From positions 4,919,429 to 4,983,428 of the forward strand of contig OX422203.1 of NCBI GenBank assembly GCA_949130485.1: a stretch of DNA of 64,000 bases, written 5' to 3'. The notes beneath the pieces are model-generated. The model saw only the letters and a list, made by a program, of their open reading frames with translations. It had not been told where the DNA came from and made no database searches. This DNA comes from Agelas oroides. Lineage: Eukaryota; Porifera; Demospongiae; Agelasida; Agelasidae. The position numbers were made by a program, and so were the translations under genes. Positions 54,890 through 64,000 of this stretch are shown here, piece by piece. Positions within the stretch are counted from its first letter, which is position 1, and each line of letters begins with the position of its first letter.

Positions 54890-56275
54890 ATGATGCAGTT
54901 TTTGTGTATCATAACACACTAATCACATGAACTGAACAAGTTTAGCTACTGTTTATCATCCTTTTTTTTTCAAAAACAAGATTGCAATAGCTGATTTGGG
55001 AAAACTGGTAGTTGACAAACTGCAAGCTTTTCTATCAAATGAGTGAATGCGAACCTGGAGTATATCATAACAATTGTTGTAGAACTTTGTACATGCAGTC
55101 ACGAGTGACTTCGATCGAGTATCTTGATTCAGTGCTTCTAGTGAATCAATGAAGCAGAAACTGAACAGCCTGGAGTCATATACCATGCATCTTTCTGAAA
55201 ACGCATAAGATATATTATGGTAGTCTATAGGCATATTTTCAGTATCATCTCTGCATACTATTTCACCAACTGTAACTCCACCTGCTGTTCTGCCCACCAC
55301 AGTACCTTCTCTCGTGAAAATTTGAAGTCAGCTGGCAAATGCATTACATATGAACAGCCAAAAATTGGATGGAATACTTTGCGAGCCATGTAGCCACTGC
55401 GACTCTGCTTCTGTCCCAAAATAAAAGCAGTCTCAGAGCATCTGATTTCTAAAAATTTCCTGGGGGAGCATACCCCTAGACCCCCCCTAGTCTTGCATCC
55501 TTATGCATGCACACATACACATCAGAAACTGATGTAACCCAACCTCGTTAAAAGCCTGGCTGCGGGCCTGGAAATGAGAGTGTTCTCATCTCAGGCATGT
55601 GGTACATATATAGTTGATGCATGGCTAGCCAGGCCTAATTCCCACACACTCATGTGAGTGTAGTGGGTTGTGAGTATACATGTTGCTCTGATCATTGTAT
55701 ACTCACAGTGAAAGCTGGGGGTGTAGAATGTCGGCCTCAAATCAGTGCTGGTTGAAATCTCTGCATGTTCATTTCCAAGACACTAATTATTGCCAAAAGT
55801 CTTCCAGTGACAGTACTGACATTTACTGGCTGGTGAATCTTGGCATTAAGTGTTAATTGTAGAGTAGCTTGCATGTTTTGGTTACTGGAAAACATGGCTA
55901 CTCATGCAATGGCAATCTGCATTATCTTGTGTCCACAGGTATACTTTTAGATTAAATATTTTTTTCAGGTGTATAGAAGCAGCCAAGAAGAAATAATATA
56001 ACTACACGAGGTCATGAAAGCAAATTTGATAACCTGGGCAACATTTCACAGATGCTATATAGCTATGCCTCTATAAAAAGGTTTGTCAATTGCACTCCCT
56101 ATAAATTTGTTCTGCTGTCACATGTACAATTCTTTCAGTGCACTTGAGAGCATGACACATCAGCAGCATGTACTGCAGTTCTATGTGTGGTATTCAGCAT
56201 GTTAATAACAACAACAACAACAAAAAAAAAACTACAACAACAAAAAATTTGAAGAATCACTGCATGGAAATTGTA
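54890..56275. repeat. Segmental duplication, 3' flank of PLA2-like copy 2
   Basis: Matches 43762-44010 and then 46258-47880 in order, without the 44.1-46.25 kb and 46351-46905 insertions. It includes a family member with a CTGGGGGAGCATACCCCTAG centre at about 55458-55477. Confidence 0.8.
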
Positions 56276-56287
56276 ACCTAATAATTA

Positions 56288-57169
56288 CTAGCATTTGTAG
56301 GAACTTTCACACCGAAACTTCAAAGGAAACAGGCACTTAGTGCTAATATATTTCTTAGTGCAGCAAAGATCATGTTCATAGCACCCAAGATGCCAGCAGC
56401 AATCCCCACACACAGACTTCCAACAACGGCAGTTGGGGCCACACAACCCTAGACAGTCATTATCCTGGCAAGGAGGGCACGTATCAAAACACGAATCAGA
56501 ACGCCGCTTGCCTCTTACTGGAAGGTGGTTTGGGGTAAAGCTGCTTCCAGCTTGCAGTGCATGGTGGTTCCGCATGCTGTGGTTGAATCCAGAAGCTGCA
56601 TGCTGCAGTTTGTGGAGATGCAAAGCTGCAAGGTAGAAAGGAAGAACGCTGGAAGAATCTTGGCCATTAATCCCCTCTTCTTCTCCCAGTGCATGTGCTG
56701 CATACTCAATCAGCTCCACCTCAGGTCTTGAAAGCAAATCTTGCAGAGAGTCCTGCAGGGTTTTTACATGGACACTTTCACTGGTTTTGGCTGCCTTATT
56801 TTTGAGACTTTGAAGGCCCTCGTGATCTTTGCTGAACTCACTTACATTGTACTGTCTGAGCTGTACTGAATAATCCACCGAGTTCTGTTCATCTGATTGG
56901 ATAAAAGCACTACTTCCAATGCTCACCAATCGCATAGACCCTATAGGTTCTGTGGCTAAAAGTAGTGGCTCGCCTCCTGGGATTGTCTCGATGGAGAGCG
57001 TTTTGGGTGTGCTGGTGAAACGAATTCCACGTTCAGAGCTGAAGTCGATGTAGCTTCCTTCAATTTTGTGTTCGGAGCGAGTTGCAATATCCAGGACACC
57101 TTTGCGAGTCCATGAGTTACGAAAAAAGACGAACGCAACAAACAAAATGAGGTGTCCGTTTCTGACCAT
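56288..57169 (-). CDS. Secreted/anchored Cys-rich protein with PLA2-like motif, copy 2
   Basis: Intronless, 293 residues, ATG at 57167-57169 (MVRNGHLILFVAFVFF). Same layout as copy 1: hydrophobic N terminus, conserved middle, 16-Cys C-terminal domain with CGPNCRCW, CGDCCWHLGC and CYEHDLCC. In the middle it carries the variant DEQNSVDYSVQLRQYNVSEF shared with copy 4, not the DEENSVDYLVQRGQHNISEF form of copies 1 and 3. Intact frame, so probably functional. Upstream sequence continues the paralogous flank without the MITE. Confidence 0.75.
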   Translation of the reverse strand: MVRNGHLILFVAFVFFRNSWTRKGVLDIATRSEHKIEGSYIDFSSERGIRFTSTPKTLSIETIPGGEPLLLATEPIGSMRLVSIGSSAFIQSDEQNSVDYSVQLRQYNVSEFSKDHEGLQSLKNKAAKTSESVHVKTLQDSLQDLLSRPEVELIEYAAHALGEEEGINGQDSSSVLPFYLAALHLHKLQHAASGFNHSMRNHHALQAGSSFTPNHLPVRGKRRSDSCFDTCPPCQDNDCLGLCGPNCRCWKSVCGDCCWHLGCYEHDLCCTKKYISTKCLFPLKFRCESSYKC

Positions 57170-58095
57170 TGTTCGTACGTACGTAAATGCTAAAGCCAAT
57201 ACCGCGAAGTTTAATCGGCAGGCAGGTTATAATCAAACGGGTGTTTTTGCAGTCAAAGCAACACGCAAAGTTGACAAAACATATCGCCATGGTCAGAGCA
57301 CATGTATACTTACACCGCACACACATGCACATTTCCATTGTTGTTTCTGGAACTGTACGTAAGTTTGGGACAAATCTATAGCTACCTGCTATTATGATGT
57401 GGACCCTCGCACGCCTCTCATGCATGCAAGGTTGTCTACCACCACTGATCATGACACTCAACAACTAGACATTATAATCTACAGTCCAGTATGGTAGTGC
57501 TGCAGCTGCCAGGCAAGTCTGGATACACTTACTTTGCTGGATCTCAAGATATGATGCATTTTTTGTGCATCAAAACACGCTAATCACATGAACCTAGCAA
57601 GTTTACTGTTTATCCTTTTCTCAAAAACGAGATTGTGATAACAGATTTGAGAAAATTGGTAGTTGACAAACTTAGTGAAAGTCAAGCTATTCTACTGAAA
57701 TAAGATGAGTGATAACATTCCCACAAAGCACCCCATGAGTGTCCAAAAGCAGTTGCACAAGTGCACTGAAGTTATGTGTCCACCTCAACAAATCAGTCAC
57801 ATTGCAAATGAGTGTTCTCACCTTCAGTGTACATAGTTGGTGACTAGCCTAATTCGCACACTCCTAGATGCATGTGTGTGCAGTGTAAGAACATGTGCTC
57901 TGACCAGTGCACATTCTACAATGAGTGATGGGGGTGTGAGAGTTCAGAACCATGAATGCTGGTTTAAATCTCTGTTCATTTCCAAGACAGTGTATGGATG
58001 CCAATAGCTATACCTTCCAATACTATAGTTAATGGCATTAAACAGAATTCAGATGTTTTGAACCAGGAAAGTGAAAAGGCCAGTAGAGGATTGTG
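57170..58095. other. Upstream flank of PLA2-like copy 2
   Basis: Paralogous to 49372-50120. The 57180-57228 stretch is the empty site for the MITE at copy 1 and probably part of the 5' UTR or promoter. No motif can be defended. Confidence 0.5.
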
Positions 58096-58106
58096 AGGCC
58101 GGGCTG

Positions 58107-58215
58107 GTGGTTGTCCGGTTGTCACAGCTCAGTGACAGAGCACTGGCTGCACAAGTCAGGTGTCCTGGGTTCAATTTGCAGTGACTGCTGGCCTCTTCAC
58201 TTAATTTTGCCTCAA
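58107..58215 (+). mobile_element. tRNA-Cys-like SINE, copy a
   Basis: ACAGCTCAGTGACAGAGCAC (A box), CTGGCTGCACAAG (GCA anticodon-like loop) and CCTGGGTTCAATTTGC (B box) give a tRNA-like head. The body continues through GACTGCTGGCC. It lacks a full acceptor stem, so it is not a functional tRNA gene. Confidence 0.65.
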
Positions 58216-58397
58216 AAGCTCTAAATTCTCTTTATTCTGGCAAGAGTTTAAGCATTGTGATTGAGAAAAGCCACTCAGCATGGATTCTCTCCTGACGGAG
58301 AGAATCCATGCTGAATTCTCCAGTCAACCCCTGAGTTCTGACGGCACATGCTGTCCCGTGTGCGACTGAGGCATTTCAGTCCCACCTGTATTGTGAG

Positions 58398-58520
58398 GGC
58401 TGGTGCATGGTTGTCTAGTTGTTGCAGCTCAGTGGCAGAGCACTGGCTGCACAAGCCAGGTAGCTATCCTGGGTTTGATTCATGGCGACTGCCAGCCTTG
58501 TCACTTTCCTGTATTTTCAC
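58398..58520 (+). mobile_element. tRNA-Cys-like SINE, copy b
   Basis: Same head as copy a (GCAGCTCAGTGGCAGAGCAC, CTGGCTGCACAAG, CCTGGGTTTGATTCATGG), followed by the same GACTGCCAGCC start of the body. The two copies lie about 290 bp apart in the same orientation with an 18-bp-arm palindrome (about 58276-58313) between them. Confidence 0.65.
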
Positions 58521-59329
58521 CTCCAAAAATGTTATTCTGTGAGGCAAGCATTATAAACAGTTTTAGTGGCATTTTTTGGCTGGTATATCGTGGCATTAAG
58601 AGTTGGAGAGTAGCAACATGTTCTAGTTACTGAAAAGCATGGCTATCCAATGGTAGCCTGTACTCAACCCTTTTCTCAGATGTAGAAGCAGTCAAAAGGG
58701 AATGAAAGCAAGTTTGCTAATCTGCAAAATGCTTTCACAGATGCAAATCCAGAAACTGAAAAGTCTGTCAATTGCAACCCCCCCCCCCCCCCCCCCCCCC
58801 CAACCATCCATAATTAATTTTATTCTATGCTGTCACATGTATAATTCCTCCTGCACTTGGGTACACATTAACAGCATGTGATAATTATGTGTGGTATATA
58901 AGTATGCTACATATGTGAGTTGGTGTATAATTTGCAATATTAATAGCGTGTTCACATAAGTTTGAGAGCATACAAATTTTGTGCTTGCCAGCAGCTGCAT
59001 GTAGTTTGTAAGGGGACTTAGCTACCCATTGCATATTGACATTATCAATACTTATGACAAGTAGTCCAGCTTCTCATGCATGCAGCCACGGACTGAGTGC
59101 ATGGTCATGCTACATTAGCCAATTGTATAGGTTGTAAATGAGTGCTAACAGTTTCCTAAACGTAACTTTAAAAAAGTTACACCCCAAGTGGAAAGAAAAA
59201 TATGTAGCCATAATATAGTAAATAATGAATGATAAAAAAGCCACAAAATTAATGTGCATGGGCATGCCCTGTGTTTAGCCGTTCTTCCAGGACTTACTGC
59301 ATGAGAATGAATGACTACTACAATGATTA
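58521..59329. repeat. 3' flank of PLA2-like copy 3
   Basis: 58850-59160 is paralogous to 50240-50465 (TTATGTGTGGTATATA, GTTTGTAAGGGGACTT, ACAAGTAGTCCA). A C-run lies at 58778-58801. No gene recognised. Confidence 0.6.
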
Positions 59330-60208
59330 CTAGCATTTGTAGGAACTTTCACACCGAAAATTAAAAGGAAACAGGCACTTAGTACGAAAAAATTTCTTAC
59401 GGCAGCAAAGATCATGTTCATAGCACCCAAGATGCCAGCAGCAGTCCCCACACACAATCTTCCAGCAGTGGCAGTTGAGGCCACACAAACCAAGACACTG
59501 CTGATCCTGGCAAGGAGGACAAGTATTAGAACATGAGTCAGAATGCCGCTTGCCTCTTACTGGAAGGTGGTTTGGGGTAAAGCTGTTTGCTTGCAGTGCA
59601 TGGTGGTTCTGCATGCTGTAGTTGGATCCAGAAGCTGCACGCTGCAGCTTGTGGAGATGCAAAGCTGCAAGGTAGAAAGGAAGAATACTTGAAGAATCTT
59701 GGCCATTAATCCCCTCTTCTTCTCCCAGTGCATGTGCTGCATACTCAATCAGCTCCACTTCAGGTCTTGAAAGCAAATCTTGTAGAGAGTCCTGCAGGGC
59801 TTTTAAATGAACATTTTCACTGGTTTCGGCAGCCTTATTTTTGAGGCTTTGAAGGCCCTCGTGATCTTTGCTGAACTCACTTATATTGTGCTGTCCGCGC
59901 TGTACTAAATAATCCACTGAGTTCTCTTCATCTGATTGGATAAATACACTGCTTCCAATGCTCACCAATCGCATAGACCCTATAGGTTCTGTGGCTAAAA
60001 GTAGTGGCTCGCCTCCTGGGATTGTCTCAATGAAAAGCGTTTTGGGTGTGCTGGTGAAACGAATTCCACGTTCAGAGCTGAAGTCGATGTAGCTTCCTTC
60101 AATTTTGTGTTCGGAGCGAGTTGCAATCTCGAGGACACCTTTACGAGTCCATGAGTTACGAAAAAAGACGAACGCAACAAACAGAATGAGGTGTCCGTTT
60201 CTGACCAT
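59330..60208 (-). CDS. Secreted/anchored Cys-rich protein with PLA2-like motif, copy 3
   Basis: Intronless, 292 residues, ATG at 60206-60208. The middle region is nearly identical to copy 1 even at silent sites, but the Cys-rich domain differs (CSNTCPPC, CQDQQC, CGLNCHCW, KCLFPFNFRC). All 16 cysteines and the CYEHDLCC motif are kept. The open frame continues upstream to 60343 only by chance, through a TACCGTAGTCTCGCG-type repeat. Confidence 0.75.
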   Translation of the reverse strand: MVRNGHLILFVAFVFFRNSWTRKGVLEIATRSEHKIEGSYIDFSSERGIRFTSTPKTLFIETIPGGEPLLLATEPIGSMRLVSIGSSVFIQSDEENSVDYLVQRGQHNISEFSKDHEGLQSLKNKAAETSENVHLKALQDSLQDLLSRPEVELIEYAAHALGEEEGINGQDSSSILPFYLAALHLHKLQRAASGSNYSMQNHHALQANSFTPNHLPVRGKRHSDSCSNTCPPCQDQQCLGLCGLNCHCWKIVCGDCCWHLGCYEHDLCCRKKFFRTKCLFPFNFRCESSYKC

Positions 60209-60996
60209 TGTTCGTACATACGTAAATGCTAAAGCCAATACCGAAGTTTCATCGACAGACAAATTATACCGTAGTCTCGCGAAAGAGCGCCCACTCACGA
60301 AAGAGCGCCCACCCTCTACTTTTGGCCCAATTTCCTGGGTCAAAGTTTACTCGAATGAGCGCCCACCCTGGAGCGAGATTCGCGTGGAGTTTGAGAACCA
60401 CGGCCTCAAGCGCTATGCTTATCTGAGGTAAGAAACTTCGTGTAATACTTCACCGAAGGTTACTACACGGCATCTTTGCGTAGACGGAGGTAGCTAATGC
60501 GGCTACACCATGCTCACGGTGATACGGTGCCGTTCGGAGGGTTGTGTGCTGTCTTTTTCCTACATCCGTTATACTATTACCGTATTATATAATATGAAGT
60601 TTCTATGATCAACCTGCATATAATAATGAACACTCCTTAGTGAACTCTGCTTTTCAGTTCTGTATACATGTACTTAGTAGCTACAGTGTCTCATAAGCCC
60701 TCATGGGCTGGCTGCGTTCCTGCACTGCAGGTGACAATAAAGATTGATTGATTGATTGTAATAATTCAAGCAGAGAGCATATCAGTATCCAAATACTAAG
60801 AAACATGATTCAAGCCCCTGTATCATGTCTACCAATGTATTTTCATCATACACTTCATCATTTGTACTTAATCATGCAATTATTGCAGCTTCCTTTCAGG
60901 TTTCTTTCATGATTAATGAATTTCAATGTGACAAAAAATACGCATTTCAAGAATTGTAATGATGTACAAACACTCATGCACGCCACATAGTCACAG
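60209..60996. other. Upstream of copy 3; LINE tail
   Basis: 60266-60380 is a repeat with GAAAGAGCGCCCAC motifs. About 60680-60760 ends in AATAAAGATTGATTGATTG, a tail typical of CR1/L2-like LINEs, so it is probably a short truncated LINE 3' end. No gene seen. Confidence 0.5.
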
Positions 60997-61321
60997 CAGT
61001 GGCGAATCCAGGATAGGGCTTAGGGGGCCCGCCCCCTCGCGTCTGTAACTCGCTAGTGTTCACTCAGTGTTGCCCAGCCCCCCGAAGCGCTCGAAATCGT
61101 ACACCGATACGGTCCAAAAGTAGCTGCTACAAGACTCCACTACATGGATATAGAAGTCATGGGTTACTTGAGTTAAAGTTTGAAACGCAGTGAATTGCCA
61201 CGAGAGCGGTTCCTATGACAACATTCTTCCATGCTCAGCGCGAAACGCGCAACAATAAGGTGCTTTTCAGGCTTCATTTTTTCCTGGCCAACCCCCTTCC
61301 TCTTTGCTAGATCCGCCCCTG
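60997..61321. mobile_element. hAT-like non-autonomous element
   Basis: Ends CAGTGGCGAATCCAGG and TAGATCCGCCCCTG are imperfect inverted repeats of the same type as 22051-22612. The flanks share only TCACA-like bases, so the target duplication is uncertain. Confidence 0.55.
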
Positions 61322-61411
61322 CAATCACAACAGCTAATTTTGCAATGGGATATTTAGTACATGGAATCCATGCGTGCTGAAGTTGCATAATAAAATACGC
61401 GTGCTTGACAC

Positions 61412-61877
61412 TATAGACCTTATCCATGTACGATCATTTTTGAGATTACGTCATTAACTTCCGGATGGCAAATTGGAGAAGAGCGCTCTGTTTTGCAGCC
61501 GGATTGCTGTGTACTATGGCAAAGGGCGAACAGCACACTGAGTATAGCCATGACGCAGAAGCGATCCTAGCTCACTATCGAGTAGATAAACCATTCAAAC
61601 GCTTTTACCAGCTGTAGCTACCCTATAGGTAGTACCAGTAGTGAACTGACTTCCACAAATCCTACTATGACAGTATGAGCTTTCGCCTACCATTTGTGTC
61701 GTTTGATAGCCTTTTCGTACAATGCCCGCAAGTTTGGGGCCTTGGAGAATCGAAAGAACCGAACGCTACCTCTTCTCGCTTACACCCGTACACACAGCAG
61801 CTAATGGGCATTCGAGCGCTTTTGCCATCCGGAAGTGAATGACGTAACCATAAATGATCGCGCGGATAAGGTCTATA
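61412..61877. mobile_element. MITE with TATAGACCTTATCC ends
   Basis: 466 bp with about 60-bp inverted ends at roughly 85% identity (TATAGACCTTATCC, GATCATTT, TTACGTCATT, ACTTCCGGATGGCAAA). The target may be TA. No transposase. Confidence 0.75.
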
Positions 61878-61932
61878 CGGATACCATTAGCTACATGTGT
61901 AAATGCAATATACAGGAGTTGCAAACAGTATC

Positions 61933-61938
61933 TTTATT
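61933..61938 (-). promoter_or_regulatory. Polyadenylation signal of PLA2-like copy 4
   Basis: AATAAA on the minus strand, 77 bp past the stop codon of copy 4. Confidence 0.5.
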
Positions 61939-62014
61939 TGATAGAACATGATGGAACATGCAACACTAAATGAAAGGCTCACTGAAAACACAATGACACC
62001 TTCATACATGACAA

Positions 62015-62896
62015 CTAACAGTTGTAGGTGCTTTCACACTGAAACTTAAAAGGAAACAGGCACTTAGTGCGAATAAATTTTTCACGGCAGCAAACATCAT
62101 GTCCATAGCACCCAAGATGCCAGCAGCAATCCCCACACACAAACTTCCAACAGCGGCAGGAGGGGCCACACAAACCAAGACATTCATCATCCTGGCAAGG
62201 GGGGCAGGTATCAAAACATGAATCATCAGGGTCCTTGCTTCCAGCGTTGGGAGAGCGGCTTGGAGTAAAGCTGTTTCCAGCTTGCAGTACATGGTGGTTC
62301 CGCATGCTGTGGTTGAATCCAGAAGCTGCATGCTGCAGTTTGTGGAGATGCAAAGCTGCAAGGTAGAAAGGAAGAATGCTGGAAGAATCTTGGCCATTAA
62401 TCCCCTCTTCTCCCAGTGCGTGTGCTGCATACTCAATCAGCTCCACTTCAGGTCTTGAAAGCAAATCTTGCAGAGAGTCCTGCAGGGCTTTTAAATGAAC
62501 ATTTTCACTGGTTTCTGCAGCCTTATTTTTGAGGCTTTGAATGCCCTCGTGATCTTTGCTGAACTCACTTACATTGTACTGTCTGAGCTGTACTGAATAA
62601 TCCACCGAGTTCTGTTCATCTGATTGGATAAAAGCACTGCTTCTGATGCTCACCAATCGCATAGACCCTATAGGTTCTGTGGCTAAAAGTAGTAGCTCGC
62701 CTCCTGGGATTGTCTCAATGAAGAGCGTTTTGGGTGTGCTGGTGAAACGAATTCCACGTTCAGAGCTGAAGTCAATGTAGCTTCCTTCAATTTTGTGTTC
62801 GGAGCGAGTTACAATATCGAGGACATCATTACGAGTCCACGAGCTACGGAAAAAGACGAATGCAACAAACAAAATGATGTTTTGACTCTTGGCCAT
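62015..62896 (-). CDS. Secreted/anchored Cys-rich protein with PLA2-like motif, copy 4
   Basis: Intronless, 293 residues. The internal ATG at 62894-62896 gives MAKSQNIILFVAFVFF, matching the signal/anchor of the other copies; the frame also stays open up to 63049. It is the most diverged copy: the segment before the Cys domain differs (FTPSRSPNAGSKDPDD), and the motif reads CYGHDVCC with the His-Asp pair kept. All 16 cysteines are present. The upstream region is unrelated to those of copies 1-3, so it has its own promoter context. Confidence 0.75.
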   Translation of the reverse strand: MAKSQNIILFVAFVFFRSSWTRNDVLDIVTRSEHKIEGSYIDFSSERGIRFTSTPKTLFIETIPGGELLLLATEPIGSMRLVSIRSSAFIQSDEQNSVDYSVQLRQYNVSEFSKDHEGIQSLKNKAAETSENVHLKALQDSLQDLLSRPEVELIEYAAHALGEEGINGQDSSSILPFYLAALHLHKLQHAASGFNHSMRNHHVLQAGNSFTPSRSPNAGSKDPDDSCFDTCPPCQDDECLGLCGPSCRCWKFVCGDCCWHLGCYGHDVCCREKFIRTKCLFPFKFQCESTYNC

Positions 62897-63049
62897 AAGT
62901 GGTTCCTTCAAACACCCAAAGCAAACTAAGTTTCGTAGACATGAACTAATAATTATAATACATATAGTAATATACACACGCAACGCACCATAACCTTTGT
63001 TGTTGGGTTCATTTATTGGGGCGAACATGAGCGAGTCCCGCACCAGCAT

Positions 63050-63780
63050 GCTTTATTGCGCATGGCGTGTTCGCTAATGGGCAGTTACCGTAAATTTCAA
63101 ATGAGCGCATTCAAATATTTCACAGGGTTTTAGCTAACATGCGATTTGGGATCGGTAGCGTCGGCGTAAAAGTCGGGGACCAGGAGCCAAGACAACTCAA
63201 ATCGAAGAATGCACAGCAACGCTTAGCGCACGTAGCTACTCCGACACAGCGCACGTCTCTATATGAATCACCGCTTCATGTACTGCAAACATAAAGCACT
63301 CAAATCTGCAGCTCCCAAGAGACAGTTCTGTGGCAGTGCCTCATATACAAAGACTGATTCCGAAGGGAAGGGCTCCGAGAAACGACCATACGATGAATCA
63401 CCTGAGTTACAGTCCAGTTGCCATAAATTTTGCGTGGTTATGGCACTGGTCTCCGACGGCCTCAGAAGCACTCTCGTATGGTCTAAATTTAACATTTTTC
63501 CTGGGGGAGCATGCCCCCAGACCCCCCTACAACGCTGTGCGTTAAAACTGCGCGCGCCGCACGGCCGCACCAACCCTACTCTATGTGTGCTCCCCCCCCT
63601 CTTCAATCTCTGGATCCGCCCCTGATATGCATTTGCTAGACCAGCTGCATGGCCACGAGAGAAGATCCAGCAGGTGGGGGACAGATGGTGAAATAGTATA
63701 CTAGAAATATGTCAGAAGAGCAGACGTTGTCATGGTATACAAACGCTGGTCGAGAAGGCCTGGGTACAATGCTAAGCATA
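63050..63780. repeat. Repeat-rich right edge
   Basis: 63425-63622 belongs to the family with a CTGGGGGAGCATGCCCCCAG centre and ends TGGATCCGCCCCTG like the hAT-type elements. No gene recognised. Confidence 0.55.
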
Positions 63781-63782
63781 TC

Positions 63783-63830
63783 TACTCTCGCGAAGGAAAG
63801 ACCCAAGTTGGGTCTGGCCACGCGAGACTA
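63783..63830. mobile_element. Minimal Mutator-like foldback, 48 bp
   Basis: TACTCTCGCGAAGGAAAGAC and GGTCTGGCCACGCGAGACTA pair imperfectly. Flanks AAGCATATC (63774-63782) and AAGCATACT (63831-63839) form a near 9-bp duplication. Almost entirely termini. Confidence 0.65.
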
Positions 63831-64000
63831 AAGCATACTTTTACGAGCTGTATTTCACCTCGGATTGCGGGTCGCGGTGCTGTTGCCTGGTCCATGCATG
63901 ATCCCAACTGCCAGTTGTAATGCTATGAACTTAGCAAATAAAAATGCCAGACCACCTTGGATGCGCATGCACGCGCGAAGGGGGACATTATTGCTGAACG

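Noticed and set aside
58107-58520. Functional tRNA-Cys genes
   Set aside because: No complete acceptor stem, degenerate arms, and a SINE-like body continues past the B box.

Overview
The window looks like nuclear DNA of an invertebrate animal, probably an early-branching marine lineage such as a sponge or cnidarian. This placement is inferred from spliced genes with short exons, the kinds of retroelement present and the very high density of short inverted-repeat elements. No prokaryotic features, CRISPR arrays or rRNA genes were seen. All host genes recognised lie on the minus strand.

Layout. 1-470 is a minisatellite. 500-3894 is the 5' part of an ankyrin-repeat gene whose exon-joined protein resembles the pre-membrane region of TRPA channels; the membrane part would lie off the left edge. 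4504-11012 is a largely whole-looking DIRS-order (tyrosine recombinase) retrotransposon with split direct repeats and a minisatellite in its leader. 11466-21189 and 25229-38631 are two complete ten-exon paralogues of methylthioribulose-1-phosphate dehydratase (MTNB/APIP, methionine salvage). Exon by exon they have the same lengths (720 coding nt each). Copy 1 carries Gln where the family's catalytic Glu sits, whereas copy 2 keeps Glu. A third, truncated MTNB fragment lies at about 52.39-52.58 kb inside a segmental duplication. 38.8-47.9 kb is mostly transposon debris: LINE pieces, a Ty3/gypsy-like fossil split by a LINE, and another retroelement fossil. 47.9-63 kb holds four intronless genes for a secreted or membrane-anchored protein with a 16-cysteine C-terminal domain containing a phospholipase-A2-like His-Asp motif, together with segmentally duplicated flanks.

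The strongest genome-level signals are these: (1) at least seven short elements with TAGYCT-type termini, most with 9-bp target duplications (Mutator-like behaviour), one of them 21 bp upstream of a gene start; (2) the MTNB paralogues and the PLA2-like paralogues supply empty sites for many insertions, so insertion order can be read directly; (3) two copies of a roughly 130-bp repeat whose predicted hairpin shows a compensatory base-pair change; (4) a TA-flanked element carrying two gene fragments in opposite orientations, one HIRAN-like.

MTNB works alone in this window (no other methionine-salvage gene was seen), and the PLA2-like cluster has no recognisable partner gene. Coordinates of spliced exons were derived by hand from splice signals, reading phase and remembered family sequence. 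No alignment program or database was run.
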